Source: Flavobacteriales bacterium UBA974 (lineage in GTDB: Bacteria; Bacteroidota; Bacteroidia; Flavobacteriales_D; Sanyastnellaceae). Taken from it: a stretch of DNA of 10,311 nt. The stretch lies in NCBI GenBank assembly GCA_002292405.1, contig DBBW01000008.1:1-10311 (forward strand). The letters are read 5' to 3'. The position numbers and the translations under genes were made by a program. Within the stretch, counting starts at the first letter, position 1, and every line of letters begins with the position of its first letter. Shown here piece after piece: positions 6,205-10,311 of this stretch. The notes below the pieces were generated by a model that saw only the letters and a list, made by a program, of their open reading frames with translations, was not told where the DNA came from and ran no database searches.

Positions 6205-6777
6205 ATGCAAAACAAAGAATTGCTTGCCCACATTAATGGATGCCTAAGAGGAGATGATAAATCTCAGCGATGGGTTTTTGAACGGTATTACCGATTAATG
6301 TTTGGTGTGTGTTTGCGATATATTTCGGATAAAGACGCCACACAAGATGTTGTTCAAGAGGGGTTCTTAAAAATATTTTCGAGTATTGATAAGTATTCTT
6401 CTAAAGGTTCTTTTGAAGGTTGGATGCGACGAATTATGGTGAATACATCAATAGATGCTATCAGGAGTCGTAAGGCGACTGGATTGGTTCTAGGGGTTGA
6501 AGAATCTTTTGACTCAATTGTTGAAGAAGACGCACATATAAGTTATGATGAAAACGATGAGATGAACTTTACAGTGCACGATGTGCAAGCTGCCATGGCG
6601 CAACTGTCACCGATGTACCGAATGGTTTTCAATCTGCATGTTTTTGACAATCTAGCGCACAAAGAGATATCTGATGAATTAGGCATTAGTGTAGGGACTT
6701 CGAAGTCAAATCTTGCTAAGGCAAGACGTAACCTTCGTAAACTTTTAGTAAATATGAATAAGACAAATCATGTCTGA
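6205..6777 (+). CDS. ECF-type RNA polymerase sigma factor (sigma-70 family)
   Basis: The 190-residue protein has just regions 2 and 4, as in ECF (group 4) sigma factors. Region 2 spans about 20-90: FERYYRLMFGVCLRYI, then the core-binding and -10-melting segment DATQDVVQEGFLKIF (44-58), then SFEGWMRRIMVNTSIDAIR (69-87). An acidic linker (99-120) follows. Region 4 (about 128-182) has LSPMYRMVFNLHVFDNLAHK and the helix-turn-helix EISDELGISVGTSKSNLAKA. It directs RNA polymerase to a dedicated promoter set. Its end overlaps the next gene by eight bases, the usual pairing of an ECF factor with its membrane anti-sigma factor. An ECF-like promoter lies 20-44 bases upstream. The targets are unknown, though the surface-protein gene further on is a natural candidate. 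Confidence 0.95.
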   Translation: MQNKELLAHINGCLRGDDKSQRWVFERYYRLMFGVCLRYISDKDATQDVVQEGFLKIFSSIDKYSSKGSFEGWMRRIMVNTSIDAIRSRKATGLVLGVEESFDSIVEEDAHISYDENDEMNFTVHDVQAAMAQLSPMYRMVFNLHVFDNLAHKEISDELGISVGTSKSNLAKARRNLRKLLVNMNKTNHV

Positions 6778-8044
6778 TAAGAAGTTTGATAAAAAAATAA
6801 GAGAAACTCTCGAAAATCAGGAACCAGAAGCTACTGCTGACTGGGGAAAGATGAAAGAGAGATTAGCTGCTGTTGCGGCTCTTGGAGCACTAGGGGTTGG
6901 TGCTGCAAGCACACGTTTAATTTCTCAATTGTCAATAAGTGCCGCTGTGATTTTAGGATCTGCTTCACTATATGTAGTTCAGCGTTTCCTTACATTAGAC
7001 ACAGTCGTGAATGAAGAGCCTATTGAGACAATGCTTGAGGATGGTTCGACGGATTTTGAAGATGTATTGCCTGATTATGGGGTAGTCTATAATGAAGACA
7101 CTGGAATGCTTGAGCCGGTTGATCATGAGCAGTTAGATAGTGAAGAACAAACAAAACAGATCGTAGTAGAAAGTGAAGTAATAGAAGAAAGGGTTGTCAT
7201 AAATCATAAGAATCAAGTGACAGGCGAGGAGGCACAGATGGAAGAAAAAGATGTGTTTCATCCTGCTTCAAAAGCAATCCCATTTGAAGTATCTGCAAAA
7301 GAAGCTTGTGTAGGTGTTAAAGTTGATTTCGAACTTAGAGATCTCGATAAGACGATGATTTTTTTATGGAATTTTGGAGACGGTAGTTTTTCCACAGAAG
7401 CATATCCTTCTCATGTCTATGAGGATGAAGGTGTTTTTGATGTTACTCTTTCAGTTAGATCTCAAGGAGCTGGTATTATTAAAACCAGAACAATTGAAAG
7501 TTTAATCGAAGTGCACCCGCTCCCTAAAGCTTTATTTGATTGGACTATGCCAAGGAACGCTGTAAATAGTAGTGTAGAAGTAAAGTTAAATGACAAAACA
7601 ATAGATGCAAATTCATCTACTTGGGTTGTAGATGGTGCTATTTCTGAAAATAGCACGCCGGTGTTTAAAGTACCTGGGAAATATGAATTAAACCTTATAG
7701 CTTCTAATCAATTTGGGTGCCAAGATCACACAACGAAAGTGATCGAATTTGGGAATAGAAACTCTCTAAATGCACCTGCTAGATTTAGCCCAAACAATGA
7801 CGGACGATATGACACATTTATGCCATTTGGTTTAGAAGGACTTTCTGAAAAGTGGGAGCTCGTTATCTCCGATAAAAATGGGGGAATCGTATTTTCAACG
7901 ACTGATTTTAACACCCCTTGGCAAGGAGATTTGCTCAATGGAGACTTAGTCCCTGATGGTCAATCTTTTAATTGGACTGTTGTATGCTATAGTCACAGTG
8001 GCAAACAGAGGCTATACAGCGACATAATTGAGGTTGAAAGGTAG
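6770..8044 (+). CDS. Putative membrane anti-sigma factor with PKD folds and a CHU_C/gliding-type C-terminal domain
   Basis: The 424-residue protein starts inside the sigma factor gene. A charged N-terminus of about 32 residues (KKIRETLENQEPEATADW, then KMKERL) resembles the short cytoplasmic tail of Bacteroidota anti-sigma factors. A hydrophobic stretch (33-46) and a likely membrane helix (about 52-71) follow, then an acidic linker (81-165). A PKD domain with WNFGDGSFSTE (200-210) and SHVYEDEGVFDVTLSV (214-229) covers about 170-248. A degenerate PKD-like fold spans about 252-327. The last 90 residues (RFSPNNDGRYDTF at 338-350, WELVISDKNGGIVFST at 362-377, PWQGDLLNG, VPDGQSFNWTV) are a CHU_C domain, the gliding-associated C-terminal type taken as a type B secretion signal for type IX export. 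An anti-sigma factor carrying such a domain is unusual. Its anti-sigma role is inferred from gene order and layout; no zinc-binding HxxxCxxC motif is present. Confidence 0.85.
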   Translation: MSDKKFDKKIRETLENQEPEATADWGKMKERLAAVAALGALGVGAASTRLISQLSISAAVILGSASLYVVQRFLTLDTVVNEEPIETMLEDGSTDFEDVLPDYGVVYNEDTGMLEPVDHEQLDSEEQTKQIVVESEVIEERVVINHKNQVTGEEAQMEEKDVFHPASKAIPFEVSAKEACVGVKVDFELRDLDKTMIFLWNFGDGSFSTEAYPSHVYEDEGVFDVTLSVRSQGAGIIKTRTIESLIEVHPLPKALFDWTMPRNAVNSSVEVKLNDKTIDANSSTWVVDGAISENSTPVFKVPGKYELNLIASNQFGCQDHTTKVIEFGNRNSLNAPARFSPNNDGRYDTFMPFGLEGLSEKWELVISDKNGGIVFSTTDFNTPWQGDLLNGDLVPDGQSFNWTVVCYSHSGKQRLYSDIIEVER

Positions 8045-8068
8045 TGTTTGGGTCTCTTCTTAAATCTG

Positions 8069-8087
8069 ATTCATAAAGTTTATGAAT
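8069..8087. repeat. Perfect 19-base palindrome, candidate operator
   Basis: ATTCATAAA, a central G, and TTTATGAAT form an uninterrupted inverted repeat between the anti-sigma gene and the large surface-protein gene. Its centre is 29 bases before the start of transcription predicted from the TATCTTG box at 8095, so it would cover the -33 region. No T run follows it, which argues against a terminator. A dimeric regulator site is the simplest reading. Confidence 0.45.
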
Positions 8088-8094
8088 GAATGAG

Positions 8095-8101
8095 TATCTT
8101 G
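8095..8101 (+). promoter_or_regulatory. Candidate promoter box (TATCTTG) of the large surface-protein gene
   Basis: TATCTTG lies 27 bases before the chosen ATG and predicts a leader of roughly 22 bases. The surrounding 11 bases, AGTATCTTGCA, are identical to those at the DUF4199 promoter (3385-3395), which supports a common weak-consensus box. The palindrome 8069-8087 lies directly upstream. Confidence 0.4.
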
Positions 8102-8128
8102 CAGTTCATTGAAGCCACCATTTTGAAT

Positions 8129-10311
8129 ATGAATTATCTGAACAGTTTTCGCTTTCTTTTTATTGTGTTTTTGAGTATTGCGTGTTCCGCGAGTGCGTTC
8201 TCGCAAGAGTCAATAATCTTCACAATGGGATCAGGAGATGTTATCGTTTATGAATGTGGAACGAGTGCTGTTTTTACGGATGACAATAGTGGTTCACAAG
8301 ACGCTCAGGATCCATATTCTTGTACAAATAATACGATTACATTTTGTCCTGATGTCCCTGGAGATGCCGTTCAAATCAATTTTCTAGGTTTCGATTTACA
8401 AACGAATGCGAATCCGAATAACAACGATGCTCTTTATGCTTACGATGGAGACAATACTGGAGCGAATTTAGTTGGAGTAGGTACTGGGAACAGTTTTAAT
8501 GGTGTAAGTATAACTGCTTCAATTGATAATCCAACAGGCTGTGTTACGTTTCAATTTGTTTGTAATAACAATGCTACTGGAGGCGATATTGGTTGGGCTG
8601 CTTCAATAAGCTGTGTGACTCCTTGCTCATACCCAGTTTCGGGACTTGAGTTGGTTTCGCCAGACCCATTCCCCACCAACCAAGAAGGTTCTATAAGTAT
8701 AGGTCTTTGTCCTGATGATGTTATCACATTTTCTGCAGAGTCTGCATTTGGAACAGATGGTTTTGCTCTACAGTCTCTCGTTTGGAATTGGGGAGATGGA
8801 GACGTAGAAATAACAGATGTTTCTGATGGTCTTATTGTACCTCATTCTTATTCTGAACCAGGTGAGTACATTGTTACACTTACTGTGGTTGACGAGAATG
8901 AGTGTAACAGTACGAACCTTCAACCTCACCAGGTCTTAGTCAGTACTTTGCCGATATTTAATACAGAATTTACGACGCCTATCTGTGCGGGTTCACCTGG
9001 GTTTTTAAATGGTGATCCTGTTCAGTCTATTACTTGGACTGCTCTTCCCCCTGTAGGAGTGTCCGAACTAGCGGACCTCCCAGATGCCACTGGAGTTGCC
9101 TTTACCTCAGAATTATTCCTTGACTTTTTTGAGCAAGGTCAAGTTTTAGAAAACTGTGAAGATATTGAACTGATCACAGCAAATATTGAACATACGTTTA
9201 TTGGAGACTTGTCTTTTTGGATTACGTGTCCAGATGGAACAGAAGTCATACTCATGGATAATGGAGCCAGTGGTGGGCCTGACCCAACTGGATGTACTCC
9301 GAATGATCTTGGAGGAAACAATCTAGGTCTTGCAGATGTTGAAGGGTGGGATTATTCTTGGAATATGGATGCTGAGTGGGTGTTAGATGATGCAGGAAAC
9401 CCTGATGCAGCAAGCCCTATGCCTTCAGGAACATATCTGCCTTGCGAAGATTTATGTGATTTTGTGGGATGTCCCTTAAACGGAATATGGACATTTAATG
9501 TAATTGATCAATGGGCTGCAGATAATGGAACACTATTCGGTTGGGGAATAGACTTTAACCCAAATATTGTTCCTGGTGTAACAACATTTACTCCTGTTAT
9601 CGGGTTGGATTCGGATTCCAGTTTTTGGGATGTCACTACGTTTGATGAAGGAGTTGTGTTTATATCAGAAGATGCTAATTATGTAGATCTAGAATTTCCA
9701 AATCCAGGACTTTTCGACTTCACATACCAAGTAACCAATAACTTTGGTTGTAGTTGGGATACTACGGTTAATATTACAGTTATTGAAGGCCCTCAAACAA
9801 ACATCTCTGCTGGAGAGGACGTGATCTTTTGCCAGGATCCTGTTCAACTTCAAGGCTTGTTTACTGGTGATGGTCCTTCTCCATGTGGTGGTGCAGGTGG
9901 GTCTTATGACTATTGTTACACGAACAATGAAAACACGGTGTTTAACTATTGCCCTGATGTCTTAGGCGATGGCACCATGATGACGATTAATTTTTCTGCA
10001 GGCATCATGGAGACTTGCTGTGATTTTATCAATGTATTTGATGGACCTAATGGCACAGGAAATTTAATTGAAACATTTAATACGAATATCCCTGGTGCAA
10101 CATTTACTGCAACAAATGCTGATGGTTGTATTTCCTTTGTCCTTACAAGTGATGGAAGTGTGAATTGTGCAGATGGGTTTTTTGGTTTTGAGCCTCTTGC
10201 ATGGTGCGTAAGCTGTGGAGGTCAGGATGCTTGCGGATTTGATTGGTCTTGGACTCCAACGGAGTATTTAGACAATCCATTTGTTCCTCAGCCTACAGTT
10301 TTAGACTTTGA
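8129..10311 (+). CDS. Large secreted CUB-PKD-P-domain surface protein (3' end outside window)
   Basis: The frame is open from the ATG to the window edge (727 codons) without a break. Residues 1-26 are a signal peptide: MNYLNSFR, a hydrophobic core, then ASAFSQ. The domains are a CUB-like domain (about 40-163), a PKD domain with WNWGDGD (219-225) and HSYSEPGEYIVTLTV (239-253), and a P/proprotein-convertase domain (about 341-478) with IGDLSFWITCPDGTEVILM and NGIWTFNVIDQW. An Ig/PKD-like fold (about 483-553) and a second CUB-like domain (592-696) follow, then WTPTEYLDNPFVPQP, a linker common in large gliding-type proteins. There are many cysteines, as in exported proteins. Such modules bind ligands or proteins at the cell surface. 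A type IX C-terminal signal is expected but lies outside. An in-frame ATG at 8090 is an alternative start, less likely because it would lengthen the signal peptide. Confidence 0.88.
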   Translation, partial: MNYLNSFRFLFIVFLSIACSASAFSQESIIFTMGSGDVIVYECGTSAVFTDDNSGSQDAQDPYSCTNNTITFCPDVPGDAVQINFLGFDLQTNANPNNNDALYAYDGDNTGANLVGVGTGNSFNGVSITASIDNPTGCVTFQFVCNNNATGGDIGWAASISCVTPCSYPVSGLELVSPDPFPTNQEGSISIGLCPDDVITFSAESAFGTDGFALQSLVWNWGDGDVEITDVSDGLIVPHSYSEPGEYIVTLTVVDENECNSTNLQPHQVLVSTLPIFNTEFTTPICAGSPGFLNGDPVQSITWTALPPVGVSELADLPDATGVAFTSELFLDFFEQGQVLENCEDIELITANIEHTFIGDLSFWITCPDGTEVILMDNGASGGPDPTGCTPNDLGGNNLGLADVEGWDYSWNMDAEWVLDDAGNPDAASPMPSGTYLPCEDLCDFVGCPLNGIWTFNVIDQWAADNGTLFGWGIDFNPNIVPGVTTFTPVIGLDSDSSFWDVTTFDEGVVFISEDANYVDLEFPNPGLFDFTYQVTNNFGCSWDTTVNITVIEGPQTNISAGEDVIFCQDPVQLQGLFTGDGPSPCGGAGGSYDYCYTNNENTVFNYCPDVLGDGTMMTINFSAGIMETCCDFINVFDGPNGTGNLIETFNTNIPGATFTATNADGCISFVLTSDGSVNCADGFFGFEPLAWCVSCGGQDACGFDWSWTPTEYLDNPFVPQPTVLDF
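8315..8617 (+). repeat. CUB-like module, first copy
   Basis: Residues 63-163 of the large surface protein contain a Tyr-Ser-Cys opening, FCPDVPGDAVQINF, an LYAYDGDNTGANLVG stretch and a GCVTFQF strand. The same order of motifs recurs at 9902-10216, so the two are divergent copies of one module. Each carries paired cysteines of the CUB pattern. Confidence 0.65.
9902..10216 (+). repeat. CUB-like module, second copy
   Basis: Residues 592-696 contain SYDYCYTNNENTVFNYCPDV, INVFDGPNGTGNLIE and GCISFVL, in the same order as the first module. Identity is moderate and concentrated in the CPDV, DG-x-x-x-G and GC motifs. This is domain duplication at protein level; the DNA copies have diverged. Confidence 0.65.

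Noticed and set aside
8041..8128. A rho-independent terminator after the anti-sigma gene
   Set aside because: The only hairpin is the AT-rich palindrome with no U run after it, so a regulatory site is the better reading.
8111..8140. GCCACCATTTT as a second ECF -35 element before the surface-protein gene
   Set aside because: The AAC core is altered, and the matching -10 would fall inside the signal peptide coding region, after the only sensible start codon.
9139..9321. Minus-strand open frame inside the large surface-protein gene (likewise 7462-7656 and 7726-7938 in the anti-sigma gene)
   Set aside because: The opposite strand encodes clear P-domain, PKD and CHU_C motifs without a break; the minus frames show no features.

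Overview
The window looks like a chromosomal segment of a member of the Bacteroidota, most likely a marine flavobacterium of the Flavobacteriales (Cryomorphaceae or Schleiferiaceae-like). The reasons are TAnnTTTG promoter boxes in place of an E. coli-type -10, the near absence of Shine-Dalgarno sequences, a DUF4199 membrane protein, a CHU_C/gliding-motility-type C-terminal domain, and a large surface protein built from CUB, PKD and P domains. The taxon is inferred from gene content, not from a marker comparison. I see no insertion sequence, integrase, CRISPR array or tRNA. The longest gene-free stretch is about 145 bases, between mnmA and the sigma factor gene.

Left part (1-1604, minus strand): a tight three-gene run in the order DEDDh exonuclease, six-helix membrane protein, Rossmann-fold (DUF2520-like) protein cut by the window edge. 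Stop and start codons overlap or sit one base apart. The membrane protein has no certain identity; its layout resembles the C-terminal part of the cytochrome c haem lyase CcmF.

Centre-left (1699-3400, minus strand): a biotin carboxylase gene preceded by an RNA gene for the signal recognition particle. The RNA has a closing stem, a domain IV core with a GGAA loop and a U-run terminator. The accC frame stays open through the RNA, so a naive call would place the accC start about 180 bases too early. A TATCTTTG box lies six bases before the RNA 5' end and fixes the promoter geometry for the rest of the window.

Centre (3399-6059): a DUF4199 membrane protein and a membrane-anchored family 2 glycosyltransferase on the plus strand, convergent with mnmA on the minus strand. 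The DUF4199 gene and mnmA both start 4-5 bases after a TAnnTTTG-type box, which suggests leaderless mRNAs.

Right part (6205-10311, plus strand): the most interesting region. An ECF sigma factor overlaps by 8 bases a membrane protein with a short cytoplasmic anti-sigma-like N-terminus, one main transmembrane helix, two PKD-like folds and a C-terminal domain of the type used as a type IX secretion (type B) signal. Next comes a large secreted CUB-PKD-P-Ig-CUB protein that runs off the window. An ECF-type promoter precedes the sigma gene, and a perfect 19-base palindrome precedes the large surface gene. Together they suggest a cell-surface sensing and regulation locus tied to type IX secretion or gliding; that function is inference.
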